A stretch of DNA of 64,000 bases from an uncultured Shewanella sp. (GTDB lineage Bacteria; Pseudomonadota; Gammaproteobacteria; Enterobacterales; Shewanellaceae), in the NCBI RefSeq assembly GCF_947501225.1, contig NZ_CANMUW010000015.1:32246-96245 (forward strand), read 5' to 3'. The notes beneath the pieces are model-generated. The model was not told the origin of the DNA and ran no database searches. It was given only the letters and a program-made list of their open reading frames with translations. Shown in pieces: positions 39,186-49,851 of the stretch. Position 1 is the first letter of the stretch, and each line of letters begins with the position of its first letter. The position numbers and the translations under genes are program-made.

Positions 39186-40727
39186 ATGCAACTGAATTCC
39201 ACTGAAATCAGCGATCTGATTAAACAGCGGATCGAGCAGTTCGAAGTCGTTAGTGAGACTCGCAACGAAGGTACTATCGTTGCAGTAAGTGACGGCATCA
39301 TCCGCATCCACGGCCTGGCCGATGTCATGCAGGGTGAGATGATCGAACTGCCTGGTAACCGTTTTGCAATCGCGTTGAACTTAGAACGTGATTCTGTCGG
39401 TGCCGTAGTTATGGGCCCTTATGCCACGTTGGCAGAAGGCGATAAAGTAAAAACAACTGGTCGTATTTTGGAAGTCCCGGTTGGCCGTGGTCTATTAGGC
39501 CGTGTAGTCAACACCTTGGGTGAGCCAATTGACGGAAAAGGACCTGTCGATAATGACGGTTTCTCTCCTGTTGAAGTAATCGCACCAGGTGTTATTGAGC
39601 GTAAATCAGTAGACCAGCCAGTACAAACTGGTTATAAAGCCGTTGACTCTATGATCCCAATCGGTCGTGGACAACGTGAATTGGTTATTGGTGACCGTCA
39701 GACTGGTAAAACAGCTTTGGCGATCGACGCTATTATCAATCAGAAAGATTCAGGCATTAAATGTGTATACGTAGCGGTAGGCCAGAAGGCTTCTACAATC
39801 GCTAACGTTGTACGTAAGCTTGATGAGCACGGCGCTTTGGCGAACACCATTGTTGTAGTTGCGACTGCTTCTGAAGCAGCAGCACTTCAATACTTGGCTC
39901 CATACTCTGGTTGTTCAATGGGTGAGTACTTCCGCGATCGCGGTGAAGATTCACTTATTGTTTATGATGATCTTTCTAAGCAAGCTGTTGCTTACCGTCA
40001 GATCTCATTGCTACTTAAGCGTCCACCAGGACGTGAAGCATACCCAGGTGATGTATTCTATCTTCACTCTCGCCTGTTAGAGCGTGCTTCACGCGTTAAC
40101 ACCGAGTATGTTGAGAAGTTCACTAAAGGTGAAGTTAAAGGCCAGACTGGTTCTTTGACTGCTCTACCGATTATTGAAACTCAAGCGGGTGACGTATCTG
40201 CATTCGTACCGACTAACGTAATTTCGATTACCGATGGTCAGATCTTCCTTGAAACAGACCTATTTAACTCAGGCCTACGTCCTGCTGTTAACCCAGGTAT
40301 CTCGGTTTCTCGTGTTGGTGGTGCGGCTCAGACTAAGATCATCAAGAAACTGTCTGGTGGTATCCGTACCGCTCTTGCACAGTATCGAGAGCTTGCAGCG
40401 TTCTCACAGTTTGCGTCTGACTTAGATGATGCAACTCGTGCTCAGCTTGAGCATGGTGAGCGTGTTACCGAACTTATGAAGCAAAAGCAATATGCGCCTA
40501 TGAGCGTAGCCGACCAGTCTGTGTCTATTTTCTCAGCTGAAAAAGGTTACCTACAGAACGTTGAGCTAGCTAAAATCGGTGATTTCGAAGCGTCTCTGCT
40601 CTCTTTCATGAACAGCGAGCATGCTGACCTTATGAAGACCATCAACGAAACCGGCACTTATAATGCCGATATCGAAGGTGAGTTGAAGGCCGGCCTCGAC
40701 AAGTTCGTTGAAACCCAAACCTGGTAA
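39186..40727 (+). CDS. atpA: ATP synthase subunit alpha
   Basis: Alpha is the non-catalytic nucleotide-binding subunit of F1. From the ATG at 39186, after GGGAG, it is 513 aa, as in E. coli; the frame opens at a TTG two codons earlier. The P-loop [15 protein letters not shown], and SVGRVGGAAQ-type [10 protein letters not shown] motif are present. Confidence 0.97.
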   Translation: MQLNSTEISDLIKQRIEQFEVVSETRNEGTIVAVSDGIIRIHGLADVMQGEMIELPGNRFAIALNLERDSVGAVVMGPYATLAEGDKVKTTGRILEVPVGRGLLGRVVNTLGEPIDGKGPVDNDGFSPVEVIAPGVIERKSVDQPVQTGYKAVDSMIPIGRGQRELVIGDRQTGKTALAIDAIINQKDSGIKCVYVAVGQKASTIANVVRKLDEHGALANTIVVVATASEAAALQYLAPYSGCSMGEYFRDRGEDSLIVYDDLSKQAVAYRQISLLLKRPPGREAYPGDVFYLHSRLLERASRVNTEYVEKFTKGEVKGQTGSLTALPIIETQAGDVSAFVPTNVISITDGQIFLETDLFNSGLRPAVNPGISVSRVGGAAQTKIIKKLSGGIRTALAQYRELAAFSQFASDLDDATRAQLEHGERVTELMKQKQYAPMSVADQSVSIFSAEKGYLQNVELAKIGDFEASLLSFMNSEHADLMKTINETGTYNADIEGELKAGLDKFVETQTW

Positions 40728-40774
40728 AAACAGAGGTGTCGTAAGGCGCCTCAGGTCCAGATTGGAGAGTTAAG

Positions 40775-41635
40775 ATGGCCAACGCTAAAGAGATTAAAAC
40801 CAAGATCGCGAGTGTTCAGAACACTCAGAAGATCACGTCTGCAATGGAGATGGTTGCCGCGAGTAAAATGCGTAAAGCACAAGATCGCATGGCAGCGAGT
40901 CGTCCATATGCAGAAAATATGCGTAAGGTGATCGGTCACGTGGCGCAAGGTTCTCTCGAATATAAGCATCCATATTTGGAAGTGAGAGAGGCCAAGCGGG
41001 TTGGTTACATTGTTGTATCAACCGACCGTGGTCTTTGTGGTGGTCTGAACGTTAACCTTTTCAAGAAGGTTGTCGCAGACGTGAAGAGCCAGCGAGAGCA
41101 AGGCGTAGAAGTCGAATTCTGCCCAATTGGTGCTCGCAGTGTACAGTTCTTCAATAGCTTCGGCGGACAGGTATCTGCATACGCTTCAGGTTTAGGTGAC
41201 GCACCGTCGTTAGCTGACTTGATCGGTACAGTACGTGTCATGCTACAAGCATACAACGAAGGCACATTGGATCGTCTGTACGTAGTATTCAACAAGTTTG
41301 TGAATACTATGAGCCAGACTCCTGTGATCGAACAGCTGCTACCGTTGCCTAAGTCAGAGGTAGATGAGGTTTCTCATCACTGGGACTACCTATACGAGCC
41401 AGATCCAAAAGATCTTTTGGAAACTTTACTGGTACGTTATGTGGAGTCGCAGGTTTACCAAGGTGTTGTTGAGAATATTGCATCTGAGCAAGCGGCCCGT
41501 ATGGTTGCGATGAAAGCTGCAACAGACAACGCTGGTGACCTTATCAGTGACTTGGAGCTGGTCTATAACAAAGCCCGTCAGGCTGCGATTACGCAGGAAC
41601 TGTCGGAAATTGTTTCAGGTGCCGCTGCCGTTTAG
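40775..41635 (+). CDS. atpG: ATP synthase subunit gamma
   Basis: Gamma is the central shaft. The 286-aa protein has the N-terminal helix [31 protein letters not shown] and the C-terminal [18 protein letters not shown] provides the ribosome-binding site. Confidence 0.96.
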   Translation: MANAKEIKTKIASVQNTQKITSAMEMVAASKMRKAQDRMAASRPYAENMRKVIGHVAQGSLEYKHPYLEVREAKRVGYIVVSTDRGLCGGLNVNLFKKVVADVKSQREQGVEVEFCPIGARSVQFFNSFGGQVSAYASGLGDAPSLADLIGTVRVMLQAYNEGTLDRLYVVFNKFVNTMSQTPVIEQLLPLPKSEVDEVSHHWDYLYEPDPKDLLETLLVRYVESQVYQGVVENIASEQAARMVAMKAATDNAGDLISDLELVYNKARQAAITQELSEIVSGAAAV

Positions 41636-41640
41636 GTTAG

Positions 41641-43047
<1,407 letters not shown>

Positions 43048-43079
43048 CTAAGTAACTTTACTTAGTTTAAGGAGAACGG

Positions 43080-43508
43080 ATGGCAGCCATGACAGTACAA
43101 CTTGATATAGTAAGCGCAGAAAGTAGCATCTACTCTGGTCTTGTAGCACACCTGCAAGTAACCGGTAGTGAAGGTGATCTGGGTGTTATGCCTGGTCACG
43201 CGCCACTGCTGACACATATCAAACCTGGCATGGCACGCATCGTCAAGCAAGATGGAAGTGAAGAGGTGTTTTATCTTTCGGGTGGTATCCTGGAAGTTCA
43301 ACCTTTTTCTGTTTCAGTATTGGCTGACGTCGTATTGCGTGCCGATGAGATTGACGAGCAAGCAGCTGTAGAAGCTAAGCGTCGTGCAGAAACCGCACTT
43401 GCGGATGCTGGCGCCGACTTCAACTACGCAGCAGCAGCAATTGAGTTAGCTCAGGCTATCGCTCAATTACGCGTTGTCGAAACCATCAGGAAGAACATTG
43501 CCAGATAA
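43080..43508 (+). CDS. atpC: ATP synthase subunit epsilon
   Basis: Epsilon is the inhibitory/coupling subunit. The 142-aa protein has the beta-sandwich ([19 protein letters not shown]) and the helical C-terminal domain. AAGGAG precedes the ATG. It is the last gene of the atp operon and is closed by a terminator 16 bases on. Confidence 0.95.
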   Translation: MAAMTVQLDIVSAESSIYSGLVAHLQVTGSEGDLGVMPGHAPLLTHIKPGMARIVKQDGSEEVFYLSGGILEVQPFSVSVLADVVLRADEIDEQAAVEAKRRAETALADAGADFNYAAAAIELAQAIAQLRVVETIRKNIAR

Positions 43509-43523
43509 GGTGATTGTTTGATG

Positions 43524-43551
43524 AAAAAAGGCGCCTATGGGCGCCTTTTTT
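43524..43551. terminator. atp operon terminator
   Basis: Symmetrical AAAAAAGGCGCC TAT GGGCGCCTTTTTT hairpin directly after atpC. Confidence 0.9.
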
Positions 43552-43889
43552 GTGTCTGGAACACTTATGCCAAAACCTATGGATGGAAAGTTTTGGTATT
43601 TGTTTTTTAATGCTTATCTCTGGCTATTTTGCCCTATCTCTTTGTCAAAGCTGCTCACTTATGGGCATAAGCTCCGCTGCTTTTCCTCGATTTAGAGCAA
43701 ACTATCAGCGAGCTAATCTATTAAAAAGTTTGAAGCTTGTGTTTTAGTCTTTATGTCCACCAGCTTGCAAGTGTCGAACAGGCGTTGCCGTCGTCTTTGC
43801 CTTCTATCTTCTTCTCTTTTCCGTTAAAATCAGCGCACAAAATAGACCTCTTTTTAGATTTTTAAAGCTTTTAGCTCAAGGATAACTCG
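43552..43889. other. Gene-free interval atpC-glmU
   Basis: No credible gene or RNA is seen. A 77-codon plus frame starting at 43514 runs through the terminator and has no recognisable protein features. Confidence 0.5.
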
Positions 43890-45257
43890 ATGGCATTGAA
43901 TGTAGTGATTTTGGCCGCAGGCAAGGGAACCCGCATGCGTTCAGATCTTCCTAAAGTTTTACACCCTATCGCCCATAAGAGCATGGTGCTGCATGTGATC
44001 GATACCGCCCATGATGTGGGAAGTGACTCGATTCAGTTGGTGTATGGCTATGGTGCTGACAAGCTACAGAGTGCATTAGGCGAACAGCAGCTTAACTGGG
44101 TACTGCAGGCTGAGCAGCTAGGCACAGGTCATGCGGTGGCTCAGGCAAATGATAATATCGGTGACGACGACACAGTCTTGATTCTCTATGGCGATGTCCC
44201 GCTCATTCAGACTCAGACACTGGAAGCGCTATTAGCTGCTCGTGAAGAGAATGGTCTGGCAATTTTAACCGTTAATCTGCCTAACCCAACAGGCTATGGC
44301 CGTATCGTCAGAGAAGCCGGTAAAGTGGTTGGTATTGTCGAGCAGAAAGATGCAAATGCCGAGCAGCTGGCCATTAACGAGATCAACACCGGCATCATGG
44401 CAGCCCCGGGTAAGCAACTTAAAGAGTGGCTGGGTCAGTTATCTTCGGATAACGCTCAGGGGGAATACTACCTTACCGATATCGTTGCCATGGCCCATAG
44501 AGACGGGGTTTCAATTACGACGGCTCAGCCTGAGTCGGCGATGGAGGTTGAGGGAGCGAACAACCGGGTTCAGCTGGCGCAACTGGAACGTGCTTATCAG
44601 GCTCGTGCGGCGCAGAAGCTTATGCTCGAAGGGGCAAACCTGCGTGATCCATCCAGACTCGATATACGCGGCGATGTCACCGTTGGTATGGATGTGATGA
44701 TAGATGTAAACGTCATCATGCAGGGTAAGGTCACTATCGGTAATAACGTGACTGTTGGAGCGGGCGCCATTCTTATCGATTGTGAGATTGGTGATAATGC
44801 CGATATCAAGCCTTACTCTATCGTCGAGAATGCCAAGATAGGCTGTGATGCCAGTGCCGGCCCATTCGCGCGTCTGCGTCCCGGCGCCGAGCTAAAGCGT
44901 GATGCCCATATCGGTAACTTCGTCGAGATGAAGAAAGCCGTATTAGGTGAGGGCTCCAAGGCGGGACATCTGGCCTATATTGGCGATGCTCAGATAGGTA
45001 GCGGCGTTAATATTGGTGCGGGAACCATTACCTGTAACTACGATGGGGCTAACAAGCACCTTACCGTTATCGAAGATGATGTCTTTGTCGGTAGTGATAC
45101 TCAACTCGTGGCGCCTGTGACTATCGGTAAGGGAGCCACTTTAGGGGCGGGTTCGACCATCACCAGTAATGTAGCCGAAGGTGAGTTGGTTATCACCCGG
45201 GTTAAGCAGCGTCATCTCAGTGGCTGGGCCAGACCGGTTAAGAAGCCTAAAGGCTAA
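43890..45257 (+). CDS. glmU: Bifunctional GlcN-1-P acetyltransferase / GlcNAc-1-P uridyltransferase GlmU
   Basis: GlmU makes UDP-GlcNAc, the precursor of peptidoglycan and LPS. The 455-aa protein has the uridyltransferase N-domain ([29 protein letters not shown]) and the C-terminal left-handed beta-helix with hexapeptide repeats and [24 protein letters not shown] supplies the ribosome-binding site. Together with glmS 9 kb away it covers the start and end of the UDP-GlcNAc pathway. Confidence 0.97.
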   Translation: MALNVVILAAGKGTRMRSDLPKVLHPIAHKSMVLHVIDTAHDVGSDSIQLVYGYGADKLQSALGEQQLNWVLQAEQLGTGHAVAQANDNIGDDDTVLILYGDVPLIQTQTLEALLAAREENGLAILTVNLPNPTGYGRIVREAGKVVGIVEQKDANAEQLAINEINTGIMAAPGKQLKEWLGQLSSDNAQGEYYLTDIVAMAHRDGVSITTAQPESAMEVEGANNRVQLAQLERAYQARAAQKLMLEGANLRDPSRLDIRGDVTVGMDVMIDVNVIMQGKVTIGNNVTVGAGAILIDCEIGDNADIKPYSIVENAKIGCDASAGPFARLRPGAELKRDAHIGNFVEMKKAVLGEGSKAGHLAYIGDAQIGSGVNIGAGTITCNYDGANKHLTVIEDDVFVGSDTQLVAPVTIGKGATLGAGSTITSNVAEGELVITRVKQRHLSGWARPVKKPKG

Positions 45258-45289
45258 GCTCTGATATGAGCACTGATAGATAGAAGAAC

Positions 45290-45322
45290 GAAGCGACCCG
45301 TCCGGGTCGCTTCTTTGTTTTT
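45290..45322 (+). terminator. glmU terminator
   Basis: An 11-bp perfect stem (GAAGCGACCCG / CGGGTCGCTTC) is followed by TTTGTTTTT. Confidence 0.9.
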
Positions 45323-45464
45323 GCAGCAGTGTTAGCTGGTGATACTTCTAATCAAAAACGCCGATACAAAATGCTGCCTTTGTTATGACGAAGTGCTTGT
45401 CTTTTCTGCTGACTTCAATAAGTTTGAGGCCCTCCTCTTTTTAATGTAAAGACGTGTAAATAAA

Positions 45465-45492
45465 CTTAAATAAAAACCATTCTCATTTATAT
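45465..45492 (+). promoter_or_regulatory. Possible Fur box before the siderophore receptor
   Basis: TAAAAACCATTCTCA inside this AT-rich stretch matches the 7-1-7 Fur pattern (TGATAATnATTATCA) at 10 of 14 positions, mainly in the right half. Placement about 50 bases before a TonB receptor supports iron control. Confidence 0.45.
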
Positions 45493-45534
45493 TGCGTTCC
45501 AACATTTGTTTGGTATCCATTTTTGAGGTTGGCC

Positions 45535-47670
45535 ATGTCGTTTAAGAGATCATTTAAGTTTTCGTCTATCAGTGTTGCGGTTTTGTCAGCACTTGCCACT
45601 ATTCCGGCTATTGCCGGGGAGCAAAGCGGTGAGCCGGGTATGGCTAACATTGAGCGTATCAGTGTCACCGGACAGAACTTCAATGACTATAAGGTCGGCA
45701 GTGCATCGGGTGCGATGCGTGGCGATATCAGCCTTATGGATACCCCGCAATCTGTGACCGTCATTCCCGACTTTGTCACCGATGAGCAGCTGGCAACTAA
45801 CCTTTCGGAAGTGCTGGTCAATGATTCCAGTGTTACCGGCGGTAGTGAGAAGTGGAACCGTCAGGTGTTCAACATCCGTGGTTTCGAACTCTCATCCGGT
45901 TCCGGTTATCTGATCAATGGTCAGCAGCAGTGGTCGCACTATGTGCAGCCAATCGAGACATTGCAGCAGGTTGAAGTGCTAAAGGGCCCATCGAGCATGC
46001 TCTATGGTCAGTCAGGCCCCGGCGGTCTTATCAACATGGTCACCAAGAAACCGACCTACGATACTATGTTCGAACTGGGTTTCGATACCGATGAGCATGG
46101 CTCGACCCGTTACCAGTTGGATGCCGGTGGCAGCCTGAATGAAGCTCAAACTATCCGTTACCGCACCGTGCTGGTTAAGCAGGACACACAGTATTGGAGA
46201 GAGTATCAGGACGGCACTAATCAGGAACGCGATCGCTGGTTAGGCTACCTGAACCTTGAGTTCGATATCACAGACGATCTTATGTTGTCGCTTAAGTATG
46301 ACCATACCCAGGATAAGACGGGCATCGATCGTGGTGGCTGGTTAGACAGCAGCGGTGAGCTTATCGGCGGCAGCGATATTATCTGGGATCAGCCATGGGC
46401 CTTTACCGACAATACCATCTCCAACATGGGGGCCGATATTGTTTACCACATCAATGATGACTGGAAGGTGAAGGCGGGTTATAACGATCAACAGTTTAAT
46501 CGTCAGCGTCTGGACTCTTCACCATCACTGATAAGTGGCTCAGAAGACCCATTCACAGACGGTTACTATGTCAGTCCTTTCGATCGCTATGACGATTGGC
46601 AGCACAAGACAGGCTATGTCGATTTCGTCGGTAACTTCTCGACCGGTGGGCTGGAGCATCAATTCCTCCTAGGCGCTAACATGCTGGATTACTACTATGG
46701 CCAGCTGAAAGAGTCGGGAGATAAGAAGCAGCTGGTCATGCCAGGGCAGCCGCTACCTAAGCCGGACCTCGATTATAACCGCGATGAGACCCTGTATGAG
46801 AGTGAATATAAGCACTATGGCTTCTATATTCAGGATCTGATTACTATCAATGATAGCTGGCAGGTGCTGGCTGGCGTGCGTTACGATGAGCAGAAGAAAG
46901 AGGGCGCGGGTAACAACAGCTATGCGGTATCGCCAAAGTTTGGTGTGATCTACTCGCCAAGTGCCAACGGCAGCATCTATGTTAACTACTCCAAGAGCTT
47001 CACTCCTCAGGGGATCGTCAATGACGAAGAGGATGTTAACAATGGCCTGAACCTGGATCCTGAGTATGGTGAGCAGTATGAGATTGGCACCAAGTGGGAA
47101 CTGTTCGATGGCAGCCTGCTGTTAACGGGGGCTGTTTTCGATATCACGGTTTCAAATGTCACCGTAACAGAGCAACTTGAAATCACCGATCCAAACGGGA
47201 ATAACACTGTTACTACGCAATCAGGTGAGCAGCGTCATAAAGGCTTCGAGATGGGGGCACAGGGACAGGTGAGTGACAAGTGGTTCCTCACAGGTTCTAT
47301 GATGTATCTGGATGCAGAGTACCTGAGACCTGAAAGTGATAGCTTGAATGGTAAGACGCCGGTCGATGCGCCCGAGTGGTCGGCTAATGTCTGGACCCGT
47401 TATGAGATGACCGAAGATTTCGCGCTGAACTTCGGTGCCATCTATGTGGGTGAACGCTTCGCCAATACCGACAACACCATCTCGAAAGATAGCTACGTGC
47501 GTTTCGATATGGGCGCCGCCTACAGCATGGATGTGATGGGCAGCGATGTGAGTGTTCGCCTGAACATTAAGAACCTGTTCGATGTCGATTATCTGGCCGG
47601 CGGCACCAATACCGATGTGACGGTTGGTGAAGGACGTCACTTCGGCTTAGCACTGGAAGCCAAGTTTTAA
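45535..47670 (+). CDS. TonB-dependent siderophore receptor
   Basis: This outer-membrane beta-barrel imports ferric siderophores with TonB energy. From the ATG at 45535, after GAGG, it is 711 aa. It has a signal peptide (FSSISVAVLSALATIPAIAG), a TonB-box-like stretch (ERISVTGQ), the plug (DTPQSVTVIPDFVTDEQ, GQSGPGGLINMVTKKP) and a 22-strand barrel ending in Phe (HFGLALEAKF). The plug signatures are those of the hydroxamate/catecholate siderophore class, but the ligand is not deducible. It stands alone between terminators. Confidence 0.92.
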   Translation: MSFKRSFKFSSISVAVLSALATIPAIAGEQSGEPGMANIERISVTGQNFNDYKVGSASGAMRGDISLMDTPQSVTVIPDFVTDEQLATNLSEVLVNDSSVTGGSEKWNRQVFNIRGFELSSGSGYLINGQQQWSHYVQPIETLQQVEVLKGPSSMLYGQSGPGGLINMVTKKPTYDTMFELGFDTDEHGSTRYQLDAGGSLNEAQTIRYRTVLVKQDTQYWREYQDGTNQERDRWLGYLNLEFDITDDLMLSLKYDHTQDKTGIDRGGWLDSSGELIGGSDIIWDQPWAFTDNTISNMGADIVYHINDDWKVKAGYNDQQFNRQRLDSSPSLISGSEDPFTDGYYVSPFDRYDDWQHKTGYVDFVGNFSTGGLEHQFLLGANMLDYYYGQLKESGDKKQLVMPGQPLPKPDLDYNRDETLYESEYKHYGFYIQDLITINDSWQVLAGVRYDEQKKEGAGNNSYAVSPKFGVIYSPSANGSIYVNYSKSFTPQGIVNDEEDVNNGLNLDPEYGEQYEIGTKWELFDGSLLLTGAVFDITVSNVTVTEQLEITDPNGNNTVTTQSGEQRHKGFEMGAQGQVSDKWFLTGSMMYLDAEYLRPESDSLNGKTPVDAPEWSANVWTRYEMTEDFALNFGAIYVGERFANTDNTISKDSYVRFDMGAAYSMDVMGSDVSVRLNIKNLFDVDYLAGGTNTDVTVGEGRHFGLALEAKF

Positions 47671-47721
47671 ACCAGGAGTTAAGGTTTAATAAAATGCCGG
47701 CAATAGTTTAAAGCGAACAGC

Positions 47722-47752
47722 GAAAGCCTCTATCCTGGATAGGGGCTTTTTA
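47722..47752 (+). terminator. Siderophore-receptor gene terminator
   Basis: AAAGCCTCTATCC TG GATAGGGGCTTT stem with TTTTT, 52 bases after the receptor gene. Confidence 0.85.
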
Positions 47753-47835
47753 ATTGTGCACATCATTTGAAAGATAACCTTAGTGTCGCCTTCAATGGCT
47801 TACGTATTGAGAATAAGTATGTAAAGGCAAGATAA

Positions 47836-47868
47836 TAAAAAGCCCCAATCATAAAATGATCGGGGTTA
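47836..47868 (-). terminator. Porin gene terminator
   Basis: On the minus strand, AACCCCGATCAT...ATGATTGGGGCTTTTT forms a stem followed by a T run, 87 bases beyond the porin stop. Confidence 0.8.
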
Positions 47869-47954
47869 TGGGAATGCTGCACTAGAGCAGGGGAGCCTAT
47901 GGAATTTTAAGTTGCAGCTTTATTTATATCCATCAAATTGCAGGTTTAGTTCCG

Positions 47955-49115
47955 TCAAATGGCGTATTTTACTGAGAACGTCAAACGGTTAAGTTCACCG
48001 TCGAAACCATCTGTTTTCTCATTATGAGCAAATAGATATTCAATTCCTACACTGAGGGGCGGGACCGGTGAGTAGATCAGGTTGATATTCCCACTATATG
48101 AAACTTCATTAACAGGGACCTCAGGTAAGTTATCATAATCAGCTTTGAACCCCGAAACCGTTAGATTGGTACGTAATTTCTCACTCCACCAATGTTGATA
48201 AGTTGCTAATCCGGAGATAGTGTTAATCGTACTAGCTTCACCGTTTTCCAGAACTGCGGCATTAACAAACTGCATTGCCAAATAGCGACCAGCACCTTCG
48301 CCATAGTTAACCATAAACTTGAATTTATCTCTCCCTGCACCAACAGATATGCTCCCTGACCCCGATGCTGCCCATGCAAATTTAGTTTCATCGATACCAT
48401 GTTCATCGTACTTCAACTGACGTGCCAGGGCCGCCAGAGTATACTTGCTGCCATTATTGTTGAAATTGTAACGCGCGATGAAATCAGGAATTAGATCGGA
48501 GTTGCTGTTGATGAGTGTACCATCAACCGCATTTGTGAAGTTGCTGTTTGGATTCTCCAAGGAAAACTGCCAATTTCCATGGGTATAACGCAGCTGAGGA
48601 TTGCGAGCAAATACGAGGCCCTCAGGAGCACCTGTAAAATCTAGGGACTCAGGTGCAGCATGGAGGTTGACGAACGTGGTCCAGGTTTGTCCCAATGTCC
48701 AGTTGTCAAACCCAATATATGCATGGCGTAGTCTAGGAGAGTAACTATTGGAAATTCTTTCATTTCCATCGGTGTGTAACAGAAAGTCCAATTCCGTAAA
48801 GAACTTTAACTTATGTCCATTTAGCTTAGAACTGGCCATAAAATTAAAACGGCTCTCACGGGCTTGAAAGTCGGTGACACGTTTTCCACGATGGCTACCA
48901 TCACCATATAATGCACCTGGGGCATAGAATTGACGTGCAGGGCTGGCATCACTCGGTGCGCCATTACTGAAGTCGCTGACCATAAAACTAGCTTTTGTAA
49001 AGCCACCAAATGCAAAGCTTGTATCATTTAAAGATTGCATGGGTACTGAAGCTTGGGCTAAACACATTGGTAATGAGGTGGTGGCAAAAAGTGCCAAGTT
49101 ATATAATGCTTTCAA
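47955..49115 (-). CDS. Outer-membrane porin, DcaP-like
   Basis: The 386-aa protein has a signal peptide (LYNLALFATTSLPMCLAQAS) and a beta-barrel of DcaP type: FAFGGFTKASFMVSDF, RESRFNF, GHKLKFFTELDFL, LRHAYIGFDNWTLGQTWTTF and a final FSVKYAI. DcaP porins take up small, often carboxylated, compounds. The frame opens at TTG 49115, eight bases after TGGAGA. An ATG just upstream reads ATG-AAA-TTT-TGA; one additional T would fuse it as MKFLKALYN, a more usual signal-peptide start. It lies downstream of the split flavocytochrome genes and could bring in their substrate. Confidence 0.82.
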   Translation of the reverse strand: MKALYNLALFATTSLPMCLAQASVPMQSLNDTSFAFGGFTKASFMVSDFSNGAPSDASPARQFYAPGALYGDGSHRGKRVTDFQARESRFNFMASSKLNGHKLKFFTELDFLLHTDGNERISNSYSPRLRHAYIGFDNWTLGQTWTTFVNLHAAPESLDFTGAPEGLVFARNPQLRYTHGNWQFSLENPNSNFTNAVDGTLINSNSDLIPDFIARYNFNNNGSKYTLAALARQLKYDEHGIDETKFAWAASGSGSISVGAGRDKFKFMVNYGEGAGRYLAMQFVNAAVLENGEASTINTISGLATYQHWWSEKLRTNLTVSGFKADYDNLPEVPVNEVSYSGNINLIYSPVPPLSVGIEYLFAHNEKTDGFDGELNRLTFSVKYAI

Positions 49116-49469
49116 AATTTCATCTCCAGATTATTTATATGTGACAGAACTACAGATGTTTTTATTAGTGATTTATCTGTCTTGTTGTTTGTCCATTCGC
49201 TTATTTGATTGCTCAGTTGGTTGTTGTTAACTGTTTTCCTTTGAATTGCCCTATAAAAATATAATTTGTGGAATAAGGGGCTGGTTTTGACATTAGTTAC
49301 CCGCCCCTTCATATTCATAATGTGAAAGGTAATATTTGCTGGTCTGATAGTTTATTTCGCCATAGACATTAAATTGCTCTGTGAGGCGACCTTCCCTTAT
49401 TCCACACGGTTTACATAAAAACTTTTTATATAAAACGACAGTGAATATTTTTCCTTATTTGAGAGTTCC
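49116..49469. other. Interval between porin and tetraheme cytochrome with a 13-bp inverted repeat
   Basis: TGTGGAATAAGGG at 49267-49279 and CCCTTATTCCACA at 49394-49406 are perfect inverted copies 114 bases apart. No coding frame lies between them. They may be paired operator sites for the porin promoter or the ends of a 140-bp element. Confidence 0.6.
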
Positions 49470-49823
49470 TTATCGTTTGTGTTTTTTGAAATTAATATTG
49501 TGGCACTGTGCACATAGAGGTTCTTTCGGCTTATGTTCGCCATGACATTCCATGCAAGGAACATTTTTGCCGTAGTGCATATTATTGTGAGGGTTTTGCC
49601 ACTCTTTATGACCTTGACGAGCCGTTTGCTTGGCTAGAAGATCTATATCGTGACACTGTTGGCAGATATCGTCAGAAGGTAATTTATTTATGCCCTGATC
49701 ATGACAGGTTTTACAGCCTGAATCATAAACCGTTTCATGGAAATCACGTTTATCTCGAGCTTGGGCTGATAGTGCTATACAGAATCCAAGAATCAGTGTC
49801 AGTATTATATTTGATTTCTTCAT
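49470..49823 (-). CDS. Tetraheme cytochrome c, electron donor to the flavoprotein
   Basis: The 117-aa protein has a Sec signal peptide (IILTLILGFCIALSAQA) and four CXXCH heme-c sites: CKTCH, CQQCH, CMECH and CAQCH, like the heme domain of Shewanella flavocytochrome c or the CctA/c3-type small cytochromes. It follows the flavoprotein gene by 28 bases, so together they form a split periplasmic flavocytochrome that would take electrons from CymA-type quinol dehydrogenases. GAGAG precedes the ATG, as for its partner gene. Confidence 0.92.
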   Translation of the reverse strand: MKKSNIILTLILGFCIALSAQARDKRDFHETVYDSGCKTCHDQGINKLPSDDICQQCHDIDLLAKQTARQGHKEWQNPHNNMHYGKNVPCMECHGEHKPKEPLCAQCHNINFKKHKR

Positions 49824-49851
49824 TTTTATTTTCTCTCTTCTGTGGTTCTGT

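Noticed and set aside
43514-43747. 77-codon plus frame after atpC
   Set aside because: It runs through the atp terminator and lacks a recognisable domain or ribosome-binding site.
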